Both the position numbers and the translations under genes were made by a program. The notes under the pieces were generated by a model that was given only the letters and a program-made list of their open reading frames with translations, was not told the DNA's origin and ran no database searches. From contig JBDLTZ010000152.1 of assembly GCA_039805565.1 (NCBI GenBank), positions 1-23,197 of the forward strand: a stretch of DNA of 23,197 nucleotides. The letters are read 5' to 3'. Source of the DNA: CALJIC01 sp039805565 (GTDB lineage: Bacteria; Chloroflexota; Chloroflexia; Chloroflexales; Roseiflexaceae). Of this stretch, positions 7,556 through 13,801 are shown in pieces. Position 1 is the first letter of the stretch. Each line of letters begins with the position of its first letter.

Positions 7556-8059
7556 TTACGTCCAGTCGCGCAGGCCGGCGATAAGCTCACTCAGGTCAAG
7601 CAGCATCACGTGCTGGGAGTCGTACCGCGCGACGCCGCGGATCATGCGCGCACGCGTTGGGTCGAGCCCGGGCGGGGCCGGCTCGATCGCGTCGGACGAC
7701 AGGGCCACGAGGTCCAGAACGCCGTCCACCAGCAGCGCCATGTCGATGTCGTCGTGGGAGACGATCACAAGGCGCGACGCGCGGGTGACGGGCGATTGGA
7801 CGAGGCCGAGGAGGAGGCGCGGGTCGACCACAGGCAGGATCGTGCCGCGCTGGCTCAGGATGCCGGGCAACGCCGGGGGTGCGCCGGGCACGGGGGTCAA
7901 TGGACGGTAGCGCGCGACCTCGCGGACGCTGGGCGATGGCACGGCGTAGAGCTCCTGCTCCAGGCGCACCAGAAGCGCGTCCAGCGTGGGACGGTCTTCA
8001 CTCTGTTCGCCGGCGGGCCTCGTCGTCACGATCAGCATCATTCCGCAAAGCGGGCACAC
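7556..8059 (-). CDS. cheW: CheW-like chemotaxis coupling protein, first gene of the operon
   Basis: About 167 aa. The CheW signature is clear: YAVPSPSVREVARY followed by LPGILSQRGTILPVVDPRLLLGL, then ASRLVIVSHDDIDMALLVDGV and a last strand SQHVMLLDLSELI. It bridges receptor and CheA. I favour the GTG at 8059 because GGAGAGG lies 5 bases upstream; the tandem ATGs at 8041 and 8038 are alternatives but lack a close SD. With the GTG start the protein begins with VCPLCGMM, a CxxC knuckle not usual in CheW. It is the promoter-proximal gene of the seven-gene che operon. Confidence 0.85.
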   Translation of the reverse strand: MCPLCGMMLIVTTRPAGEQSEDRPTLDALLVRLEQELYAVPSPSVREVARYRPLTPVPGAPPALPGILSQRGTILPVVDPRLLLGLVQSPVTRASRLVIVSHDDIDMALLVDGVLDLVALSSDAIEPAPPGLDPTRARMIRGVARYDSQHVMLLDLSELIAGLRDWT

Positions 8060-8077
8060 CCGCACCTCTCCCCGATA

Positions 8078-8115
8078 CGCCTCGCAGCATACTATGGACG
8101 TGCGAGGCGGGTCAA
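8078..8115 (-). promoter_or_regulatory. Promoter of the che operon with an inverted-repeat operator candidate
   Basis: On the minus strand, TTGACC (8115-8110) is followed 18 bases later by TATGCT (8091-8086), or 15 bases later by TAGTAT (8094-8089). Superimposed is a perfect 9-bp inverted repeat, CGCCTCGCA (8078-8086) and TGCGAGGCG (8101-8109), 14 bases apart. Its position over the spacer and start site would suit a repressor or activator dimer. Confidence 0.45.
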
Positions 8116-8167
8116 GCGCATCGGTGGTACTGGAGGCACGTTGTCCGGGGGTACTCTTGTTTGCCGG

Positions 8168-8175
8168 TGTATAAT
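8168..8175 (+). promoter_or_regulatory. -10 element for the polysaccharide deacetylase gene
   Basis: TGTATAAT, with a perfect TATAAT at 8170-8175, lies about 38 bases before the ATG at 8214. No -35 box stands at the ideal spacing; TTGTCC at 8141-8146 is 23 bases upstream. A ribosome-binding site GGGGAAGG follows shortly before the start codon. Confidence 0.45.
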
Positions 8176-8213
8176 CAGCACAGACGTGCAGCAGAGCTGG
8201 GGAAGGCGGATCG

Positions 8214-9191
8214 ATGCGCGAGTTGGATATGCGGCGGCAGAGGCGAGACCCCGAGGCGCAGTGGACGCTGTTCGCGGCGGGGGTGACGCTGGCGAGCGCG
8301 CTGCTGCTGCTGGTGGTGCTGACGCGGCCCCAGCCGCGTCCCCCGGTGATATCAGATCTGGCGCCCGCCACTGCCGAGGTGCTCGTCCCCACCCCACCGC
8401 TGGTGGCACCGCCATCCGCCGATGCCGCGCCCCCGCCCCTGGGTCAGGCGCCAGCCGATGCTCCTCCCGCGTCACAGCCCGCGCCGCAGCCGGCCCCCGC
8501 ACCCGCGGCCGGGAGCGTGGCAGTGGGCGCGGCACCGATCCTGATGTACCACTACGTCCGGAGCGTGGACCAGGCGGCCGACCCGCTCGGCTGGGAGCTC
8601 TCGGTGACGCCGGAGCTGCTCGAGCAGCACGTGGCCTCGCTGGCGCAGGCCGGCTACACAGGAGTGCGGATGGACCTGCTGGCACGCTGCATGCGGGGTG
8701 AGCCCGTATGCCCTCCGCGGCCGGTGGCGCTAACCTTCGACGACGGCTACGAGGACGCCTACACAGCGGCGCTGCCGGTGCTCCAGCGCCACGGCTTCAC
8801 GGCCACGTTCTACATCGTGAGCGACTTCATCGGCCAGCCGGGGTACATGAGCTGGGAGCAGCTCGCCGCGCTGCGCGACGCCGGCATGGAGATTGGCGCG
8901 CACAGCGTGAGCCATCCCGACCTGACGACGCTGGACGCCGCCGAGCTCGCACGGCAGGTGGGCGAGGTCAAGGCAGTGCTCGAGGCGCGGCTGGGAGTGC
9001 GCGTGACCAGCTTCTGCTACCCCGCCGGACGCTACGCCCCGCATGTGGTGGAGGCCGCGCGGGCAGCCGGCTACGAGAGCGCCACGACGACGCGCTGGGA
9101 CAACGACTACGGCGATCTGCTCGCGCTCCCCCGGCGGCGGGTGGCGGGCGGCACCACCGCCGAGGACCTCGGCTGGATTGTGGCGAACTAG
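8214..9191 (+). CDS. Membrane-anchored polysaccharide deacetylase (CE4/NodB family)
   Basis: 325 aa. A positively charged N-terminus (MRELDMRRQRR) precedes one hydrophobic helix (about 17-37), then a proline/alanine-rich spacer (about 40-100), so the enzyme domain is tethered outside the cytoplasmic membrane. The NodB domain begins near PILMYHYV (108-115). It contains TFDDGYED (174-181, catalytic and metal Asp), the metal-binding HSVSH (His230, His234) and the CYPAGRY motif (268-274). Such enzymes remove N- or O-acetyl groups from peptidoglycan, chitin-like polymers or exopolysaccharide; the substrate cannot be told from the sequence. It is transcribed away from the che operon and stands alone. 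The TAG stop lies in a 9-base tandem repeat (GGCGAACTA, 9182-9199). Confidence 0.92.
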   Translation: MRELDMRRQRRDPEAQWTLFAAGVTLASALLLLVVLTRPQPRPPVISDLAPATAEVLVPTPPLVAPPSADAAPPPLGQAPADAPPASQPAPQPAPAPAAGSVAVGAAPILMYHYVRSVDQAADPLGWELSVTPELLEQHVASLAQAGYTGVRMDLLARCMRGEPVCPPRPVALTFDDGYEDAYTAALPVLQRHGFTATFYIVSDFIGQPGYMSWEQLAALRDAGMEIGAHSVSHPDLTTLDAAELARQVGEVKAVLEARLGVRVTSFCYPAGRYAPHVVEAARAAGYESATTTRWDNDYGDLLALPRRRVAGGTTAEDLGWIVAN

Positions 9192-9205
9192 GCGAACTAG
9201 GCGAG

Positions 9206-9240
9206 CGCTGAGGCGTGAGGCGTGAGGCGTAAGTCTTGAG
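9206..9240 (+). repeat. Five tandem heptamers between the deacetylase and PurD-like genes
   Basis: The units are CGCTGAG, GCGTGAG, GCGTGAG, GCGTAAG and TCTTGAG, a degenerate KCKTGAG pattern. Related heptamers occur at 4949-4990 (inside cheA) and 22971-23045. Confidence 0.65.
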
Positions 9241-9260
9241 TGGATGCGCTAGTGCGCGAG

Positions 9261-9289
9261 AGTGCTGGGGGCGACCCCGAGGGAGCACT
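9261..9289 (+). promoter_or_regulatory. Hairpin enclosing the ribosome-binding site of the PurD-like gene
   Basis: AGTGCT (9261-9266) pairs with AGCACT (9284-9289), and GGGG (9268-9271) with CCCC (9275-9278). The SD sequence GAGGGAG (9279-9285) is partly inside the fold and the ATG starts at the next base (9290). This could limit translation. The pairing is seen; regulation is inference. Confidence 0.4.
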
Positions 9290-10660
9290 ATGAAGATTCT
9301 GATCCTCGGCGACGACGGCCGCGCCCACGCGCTGACGTGGAAGCTGCTCAACAGCCCGCTCTACCCCGAGGTCGTCGTGGCGCCGGGGAACGGCGGAACC
9401 GCCCCGCTGACGCTCACGGCCGACCTCGAGGAGACCGACGTGCCCGCGGTGGGGCGCTGGGCCTTCGACGAGCTGTTCGACTTGATCGTACCCGCGGGCA
9501 GCCGGCCGCTCCACGGCGGGCTGGCGGAGGAGGTGCTCTCGCTCCAGATTGGCGTGTGCGGCGCCTCCCAGCGCGCCGCCGCCCTCGAGTGCAGCCGCTG
9601 CCAGGCCAAGGAGTTCATGCTGCGCCACCGCATCCCCACCGCGCCGGGCCGGGCCTTCACCAGCCTGGAGACCGCCGAGCGCTACCTCGCCTCCCAGCCC
9701 CTACCAGTGATGATCAAGGCCGACAGCCCCGCCGGCGGCGAGGAGTGGTTCACCGACCGCTACGCGGCGCTCGAGGGGCTGCGGCGGATCTTCACCAACC
9801 GGCTGGACGAGCGCGCGGGCGAAGGCGTGGTGGTCGAGAGCTACCTCCCAGGGCCGCACGTGGTCCTCTCTGCCCTGGTGGACGGCAGCTCGGCTGTGCC
9901 GCTGCTGGCGACGAGGCTCTACGACCGGGTGGAGGAGGGAGACGCGGGCGCGGTGGCCCCGGGCGTCGGCGCACACACCGGCAGCTCGGCCTTCGCGCAG
10001 CAGCTCACGCGCTACCTGCACGAGAAGTTCATCCTGCCGGTGATGGCCGGCGCCGCGCGCGAGGGGCTGCCGCTGTGGGGCCTGCTGGGGGTCGACTGCA
10101 TCATCACGCCCGGGGGCCCTCGACTGACGGCCATCCGCTTCAGCATGCGCGAGGGAGAGGCCCAGGTCGTGCTGCCCCGCCTCGAGGACGACCTGGCGCC
10201 GCTGCTCCAGGCGGCGATCGCGCGACGGCTCGGTGAGCTCCCCGCGCCGCGCTGGACGCCGACGCCGACCGTCGGCATCGGGCTGTTCGCGCGCGGCTAC
10301 CCCGGCTACTTCCCCTACGGAGGGGCGGTCGGCGGGCTCGAGGAGATCGACGAGGGGGTGCTGCTGTTCCACAGCTCCACCGCGAACCCGGCGGCCACCC
10401 TGCGCTACACCCCTCGCACCTCGTACGGCGGGCACGGCGCCGGACCTGCAGCGGCGTTCGGCTCAATGCTCGGCGGGCTGATGGGCCTGGGCGGGCACGG
10501 CGGAAGCTCGCTCCATACCACCGGAGGGCTGGTGCTCACCGTGGTGACCCAGGGCGTCACCCTGGCTGGGACCAGAGCACGCGCACTCGTCAACGCCGAC
10601 CGGGTGCGGTTCGACGGGCGCGCGTACCGCGGCGACATCGGGGCGAAGGAGTTCGGCTAG
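9290..10660 (+). CDS. PurD (GAR synthetase)-like ATP-grasp protein with degenerate active site
   Basis: 456 aa from the ATG at 9290 (SD GAGGGAG). The whole PurD architecture is recognisable: N domain with MKILILGDDGRAHALTWKL (family GxGGREHAL) and VAPGNGGTA; ATP-grasp with AKEFMLRHRIPTA and PVMIKADSPAGG; C domain ending FDGRAYRGDIG. However, the signature positions are changed. 'GGREHA' is DGRAHA, 'AAGKGV' is PAGGEEW, 'QDHKRVGDGDTGPNTGGMG' is TRLYDRVEEGDAGAVAPGVG, and the metal-binding E-x-N of 'EFNxRFGDPE' is A281/R283 in LTAIRFSMREGE. A glycine/histidine-rich insert of about 30 residues (379-408) interrupts the C domain. It is probably not a working GAR synthetase; it may be a pseudoenzyme or bind another ligand. 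A separate true purD is expected elsewhere. It converges on the TerC-family gene, sharing a CTAG stop. Confidence 0.8.
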   Translation: MKILILGDDGRAHALTWKLLNSPLYPEVVVAPGNGGTAPLTLTADLEETDVPAVGRWAFDELFDLIVPAGSRPLHGGLAEEVLSLQIGVCGASQRAAALECSRCQAKEFMLRHRIPTAPGRAFTSLETAERYLASQPLPVMIKADSPAGGEEWFTDRYAALEGLRRIFTNRLDERAGEGVVVESYLPGPHVVLSALVDGSSAVPLLATRLYDRVEEGDAGAVAPGVGAHTGSSAFAQQLTRYLHEKFILPVMAGAAREGLPLWGLLGVDCIITPGGPRLTAIRFSMREGEAQVVLPRLEDDLAPLLQAAIARRLGELPAPRWTPTPTVGIGLFARGYPGYFPYGGAVGGLEEIDEGVLLFHSSTANPAATLRYTPRTSYGGHGAGPAAAFGSMLGGLMGLGGHGGSSLHTTGGLVLTVVTQGVTLAGTRARALVNADRVRFDGRAYRGDIGAKEFG

Positions 10661-11472
10661 ACCTCGCGGTTCCCGGCCACCAGCGAGACCAGCAGCGCCA
10701 CGCCGAGGTGCAGTGCGACGAACGGCGCCAGCAGCGGGCGAAAGACATAGCGCATCGGCCGGAGCAGCGGTACGCGCGCGTACAGCACCGTCAGCACCAG
10801 GATGCCGATCGAGATGCCGAACTTCGTCAGTTCGTCCAGCTCGACGTGCAGCAGCCGGGAGGCGAGCAGCTCGCCGCCGATGGCGAACAGCAGCAGGAAG
10901 GCGGCGTGCTCCAGCGCCGGCTCCCAGGCCATGAGGCGGGTGAAAATCACCGCTGCGAAGCGCATCATCACGATGCCGATGCCGACGCCCACCGCCACGA
11001 TCCAGAACTGGTCCGAGAGCGCCACGGCGGCGACGACGTTGTCCAGGCTGAAGGCCATGTCGGCCAGGTTCAGCGCCAGCACGACGCTCCAGAATCCGCC
11101 CTTCCGTGCCTGAGCGACATCCTCGCCGTCGTTCACGTGGAGCTGGTGTTTCACGAAGTGGCTCATGCCGAGGTAGATCAAGTACGCCGCGCCGAGGATC
11201 TGCATCCACGGCGCCTGCATGATGTAGGCGGCGAGGGCCAGCATGATCACCCGCCCGGCGTAGGCGCCGAACAGGCCGACCTTGAGCGCGGCATCCTTCT
11301 GGCACCCCAGGAGTCGGTCCGACCAGCCGAGGATCGGGCGAAGCCAGGTGGGCCAGGGCGTCGTGCGGTCCGTCGGAAGGTGCGCGACCATCGCGCCCAT
11401 CACGGCGGCGTTGTCGATCGAGAGGATGCACTCCAGGAAAATGAGCTGTGCGATGACAGAGACGATGACCAC
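10657..11472 (-). CDS. TerC-family integral membrane protein
   Basis: 271 aa. TerC-family proteins are multi-TM proteins linked to tellurite resistance, manganese export or metal loading of secreted proteins. The two family signatures are present: FLECILSIDNAAVMG near the N-terminus (Asp20) and LADMAFSLDNVVAAVAL in the middle, giving the paired acidic 'DN' motifs in membrane helices. About seven to eight hydrophobic segments follow the family plan. I chose the GTG at 11472 because a GGAGGT site lies 6 bases upstream; the frame is open to 11553, but that part covers the leader hairpin. The gene ends tail-to-tail with the PurD-like gene, with stop codons overlapping in CTAG. No tellurite-resistance partner genes are nearby, so a metal-homeostasis role is more likely. 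Confidence 0.9.
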   Translation of the reverse strand: MVIVSVIAQLIFLECILSIDNAAVMGAMVAHLPTDRTTPWPTWLRPILGWSDRLLGCQKDAALKVGLFGAYAGRVIMLALAAYIMQAPWMQILGAAYLIYLGMSHFVKHQLHVNDGEDVAQARKGGFWSVVLALNLADMAFSLDNVVAAVALSDQFWIVAVGVGIGIVMMRFAAVIFTRLMAWEPALEHAAFLLLFAIGGELLASRLLHVELDELTKFGISIGILVLTVLYARVPLLRPMRYVFRPLLAPFVALHLGVALLVSLVAGNREV

Positions 11473-11513
11473 GTTATGACCTCCATGCCAGAAACCGGCG
11501 GTGAGCAGACAGA

Positions 11514-11545
11514 ACGACGGAGCGTACGTATGCACGCTCCGTCGT
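11514..11545 (-). promoter_or_regulatory. 12-bp perfect hairpin in the leader of the TerC-family gene
   Basis: ACGACGGAGCGT (11514-11525) and ACGCTCCGTCGT (11534-11545) are exact inverted repeats with an 8-nt loop. In the minus-strand mRNA this hairpin ends about 41 bases before the GTG start and is followed by the T-rich but broken TCTGTCTGCTC. It could be an attenuator or an RNA switch arm. I do not see the conserved boxes of the yybP-ykoY manganese riboswitch that often precedes related genes. Confidence 0.6.
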
Positions 11546-11850
11546 CGTAGCATCGGGGAGAAGCATAGCAGGGGCTGACGCGCTGCGTCGAAAAGAAACG
11601 GTTATCTTCGGGGAAGAGGGCGTAACTGACAGAACGCACACACTCACCCCTCCTCGGCCACTGCTGGACGTAGGACTCGTGCACCAGACGCCACCATGAC
11701 CGACAGCGCCGCAGCCCTCCGCCCCTACGGGCTATATACGGCGCCTCGGTAGCAGTGCTAGACTCCGTGCAGACCCTGGTCTGAGGGGCGGCGGTCCGAC
11801 ACCAGCACGTGATGGTCGGCCGAACGCCTCTCTAGCCGGGGTTTCCACGT

Positions 11851-11878
11851 TTGACAGCGGCGCCCGCCGGTATATCAT
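11851..11878 (+). promoter_or_regulatory. Sigma-70-type promoter of gntR
   Basis: A perfect TTGACA (11851-11856), a 16-base spacer and TATCAT (11873-11878, one mismatch to TATAAT) lie about 40 bases before the gntR start codon. This is the clearest promoter in the window. Confidence 0.75.
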
Positions 11879-11882
11879 ATAC
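11870..11882 (+). promoter_or_regulatory. Palindromic operator candidate for the GntR regulator
   Basis: GTATAT-C-ATATAC is a perfect 13-base palindrome with a single central base. It overlaps the -10 box of the gntR promoter. FadR/FCD-type GntR proteins commonly bind short palindromes of this GTATAC-like kind and repress their own genes, so autoregulation is likely. Confidence 0.6.
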
Positions 11883-11915
11883 AGTCACAAGAGCGACTAA
11901 CGAGACGGGGGTGGT

Positions 11916-12593
11916 ATGCAGCTCGAGATCGCCGCCGGGACGCGCTACCAGACCAAACAGGAGCTGGTGTACCACACGCTGCGTGAGGCGATCATGCGCT
12001 GCCGGCTCCAGCCGGGGCAGCGGCTGGTGATCGAGGAGATCGCCAGTCAGCTCTCCGTCAGCCCCATCCCCGTCCGCGAGGCGCTGCACATCCTCCAGTC
12101 CGAGCGGCTGGTGGATACAACCCCGCACGTCGGTGCCACCGTCGCCCGCATCTCCCGCGAGTCGGTGGCCGAGGTGTTCACCGTGATGGAGGGGCTCGAG
12201 CTGGTGGCCACTCGCGCCGCCGCCCGCCGCATGGGCGCGTCCGACATGGCTGAGCTGACAGCCCTGCTCGACGACATGGACCGCGCGCTGGCCGAGGCCG
12301 ACCACGAGCGCTGGGCCGACCTCAACACGCAGTTCCACCGCCAGATCACGCGCATCGCCGGCATGCCGATGCTGCAGGAGATGACCGAGCGCGCGATGGC
12401 GCACTGGGACCGGCTGCGGCGCTACTTCTTCAGCGGTGTGCTCGCCCACCGCATGGAGCAGGCCCACCGCGAGCACCACCGCATCCTCGCGGCCATGGGC
12501 GAGCACGACTACGACCGCCTCGAGGACTTGGTGAAGCACCACAACCGCGACGCCCTCGACGCGTACACCGACTACCTGACGAAGGCCGGCTGA
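11916..12593 (+). CDS. GntR-family transcriptional regulator, FCD (FadR/VanR-like) subfamily
   Basis: 225 aa. The N-terminal winged helix-turn-helix (about 12-77) contains LREAIMRCRLQPGQRLVIEEIA and LSVSPIPVREALHILQSERLV, the standard GntR recognition region. The all-helical FCD ligand domain (about 85-215) includes NTQFHRQI, the EHHRI segment and VKHHNRDA, supplying the Asn/His metal-ligand set typical of the family. Members usually sense small acids, sugar acids or polyol intermediates. It precedes the dehydrogenase gene on the same strand, separated by a strong hairpin, and probably controls it and itself. The effector cannot be read from the sequence. Confidence 0.93.
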   Translation: MQLEIAAGTRYQTKQELVYHTLREAIMRCRLQPGQRLVIEEIASQLSVSPIPVREALHILQSERLVDTTPHVGATVARISRESVAEVFTVMEGLELVATRAAARRMGASDMAELTALLDDMDRALAEADHERWADLNTQFHRQITRIAGMPMLQEMTERAMAHWDRLRRYFFSGVLAHRMEQAHREHHRILAAMGEHDYDRLEDLVKHHNRDALDAYTDYLTKAG

Positions 12594-12611
12594 CGCGCGT
12601 CGGCCGGCCTT
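12582..12611 (+). terminator. Hairpin over the gntR stop codon (terminator or attenuator)
   Basis: AAGGCCGGC (12582-12590) pairs with GCCGGCCTT (12603-12611). Inside, TGAC/GTCG continue the pairing (one G-U) to a GCGC loop, giving a 13-bp stem. The TGA stop of gntR is in the stem. The downstream side ends CCTTTG, a short T run. It would reduce read-through from gntR into the dehydrogenase gene 18 bases further on, and ribosomes ending gntR would have to open it. Confidence 0.6.
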
Positions 12612-12628
12612 TGCACTGGAGCCACACC

Positions 12629-13726
12629 ATGAGCGCAACCGGCATCGAGAGCCTCCCCAAGACCATGGCCGCCGTCGTCTGTCGCGGCCCGCGCGACTAC
12701 CGCCTCGAGGAGTGGGCCGTACCGAAACCTGGCCCCGGCGAGGTGGTGGTGCGCGTGAAGTCCGTCGGCATCTGCGCCTCGGACCTTAAGTGCTACACCG
12801 GCGCGCCGCTCTTCTGGGGCGACGCGAACCGCACTGGCTACTGCCAGCCGCCCGTCATCCCCGGCCACGAGTTTGTCGGCGAGGTGGTGGCCCTCGGCGA
12901 GGGGGCCAGCGAACAGTACGACCTCCAGCTCGGCGACCTGGCCGTGTCCGAGCAGATCGTCCCTTGCTGGCAGTGCCGCTACTGCAAGCGCGGCCAGTAC
13001 TGGATGTGTCAGGTCCACGACATCTACGGCTTCCGCCAGCGTACCTTCGGCGCCATGGCGGAGTTCATGCTGTTCCCTAAGGGCGCGCTCAACTACAAGG
13101 TCCCGCGCGAGGTGCCGATCGAGCACGCCGTGTTCATCGAGCCGCTGGCCTGCTCAATCCACGCCGTCCAGCGCGGCGAGATCGAGTTCGGCGACGTGGT
13201 GGTGATCGCCGGCGCGGGGCCGCTCGGCCTGGGGATGATCGCCGCCGCGCGCCTCAAGAACCCGGGTCTGCTGATCGCCCTGGATCTGGACGACCAGCGC
13301 CTGGAGGTGGCCAAGGCCGCCGGCGCGGACATGGGGATCAACCCTCGCAAGGAGGACGCCATCGCCAAGGTGCGCGGCCTCACCGAGGGGTACGGCTGCG
13401 ACGTCTACATCGAGGCCACCGGCCACCCGGCGGCAGTCGAGCAGGGGCTCCACATGATCCGCAAGCTCGGCACGTTCGTCGAGTTCAGCGTCATGCGTGA
13501 GCCGGTCACGGTGGACTGGACGATCATCGGCGACACCAAGGAGCTCAACGTCCACGGCTCACACCTCGGCCCCTACTGCTACCCGATCGCGATCGACATG
13601 CTCCGCAAGGGGCTGCTGCCGATGCAGCACATCGTCACCCACCAGATGCCCCTGGCGAAGTTCCAGGAGGGCATCGACCTGGTGGGCGCCGGGGACCGCT
13701 CGATCAAGGTGACGCTCGAGCCGTAG
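12629..13726 (+). CDS. Zinc-dependent medium-chain dehydrogenase (erythritol/threitol dehydrogenase-like)
   Basis: 365 aa, start ATG at 12629 with GGAG 8 bases upstream. Catalytic zinc ligands are Cys49 (GICASD), His80-Glu81 (GHEF) and Glu171 (FIEPLACS). Structural zinc cysteines are C113, C116, C119 and C127. The NAD(P)-binding Rossmann motif is GAGPLG (195-200). It oxidises a secondary alcohol of a sugar or polyol. The long WGDANRTGYCQPPVIPGHE and YWMCQVHDIYGF stretches resemble what I recall of erythritol/L-threitol dehydrogenases rather than threonine or sorbitol dehydrogenase. Substrate identity is inference from this resemblance and from the catabolic neighbours (GntR regulator, rhaEW). 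It ends in a strong bidirectional hairpin. Confidence 0.87.
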   Translation: MSATGIESLPKTMAAVVCRGPRDYRLEEWAVPKPGPGEVVVRVKSVGICASDLKCYTGAPLFWGDANRTGYCQPPVIPGHEFVGEVVALGEGASEQYDLQLGDLAVSEQIVPCWQCRYCKRGQYWMCQVHDIYGFRQRTFGAMAEFMLFPKGALNYKVPREVPIEHAVFIEPLACSIHAVQRGEIEFGDVVVIAGAGPLGLGMIAAARLKNPGLLIALDLDDQRLEVAKAAGADMGINPRKEDAIAKVRGLTEGYGCDVYIEATGHPAAVEQGLHMIRKLGTFVEFSVMREPVTVDWTIIGDTKELNVHGSHLGPYCYPIAIDMLRKGLLPMQHIVTHQMPLAKFQEGIDLVGAGDRSIKVTLEP

Positions 13727-13741
13727 GCCTGTCTCGGGCCA

Positions 13742-13790
13742 CCGGCTCAGTGCCGTGGAGGAGCCCCGCCCCTCCACAGCACTGAGCCGG
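13742..13790. terminator. Strong bidirectional terminator-like hairpin
   Basis: CCGGCTCAGTGC (13742-13753) pairs perfectly with GCACTGAGCCGG (13779-13790). After one mismatch, GTGGAGG (13755-13761) pairs with CCTCCAC (13771-13777) around a 9-nt loop. It lies between two convergent genes (dehydrogenase and YggT-like). No T run follows on either side, so it may act as a barrier or 3'-end stabiliser. Confidence 0.65.
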
Positions 13791-13801
13791 GGTAGGCCGG
13801 C

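Larger units (their letters stand above)
11473..11915. other. 443-bp intergenic region between divergent TerC-family and gntR genes
   Basis: No credible gene lies here; only a 19-codon frame at 11696-11752 without a good ribosome-binding site. On the TerC side (minus) there is the palindrome at 11514-11545 and a possible extended -10, TGCTATGCT (11570-11562). On the gntR side there is the TTGACA promoter and operator. In the middle, CAGACC-CT-GGTCTG (11770-11783) is a perfect inverted repeat of unknown meaning. Confidence 0.6.

Noticed and set aside
11473..11640. yybP-ykoY manganese riboswitch upstream of the TerC-family gene
   Set aside because: I looked for the conserved boxes on the minus strand and found only a simple 12-bp hairpin. 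A GGGGAG-like string near 11555 is on the wrong strand.
11696..11752. Short 18-residue peptide frame (MTDSAAALRPYGLYTAPR)
   Set aside because: No convincing ribosome-binding site or conservation evidence; frames of this length occur by chance.
12629..13726. Threonine or sorbitol dehydrogenase
   Set aside because: The zinc ligands fit any medium-chain dehydrogenase, but the WGDANRTGYCQPP insert and IYGF region fit better with the polyol (threitol/erythritol) type; the substrate is left open.
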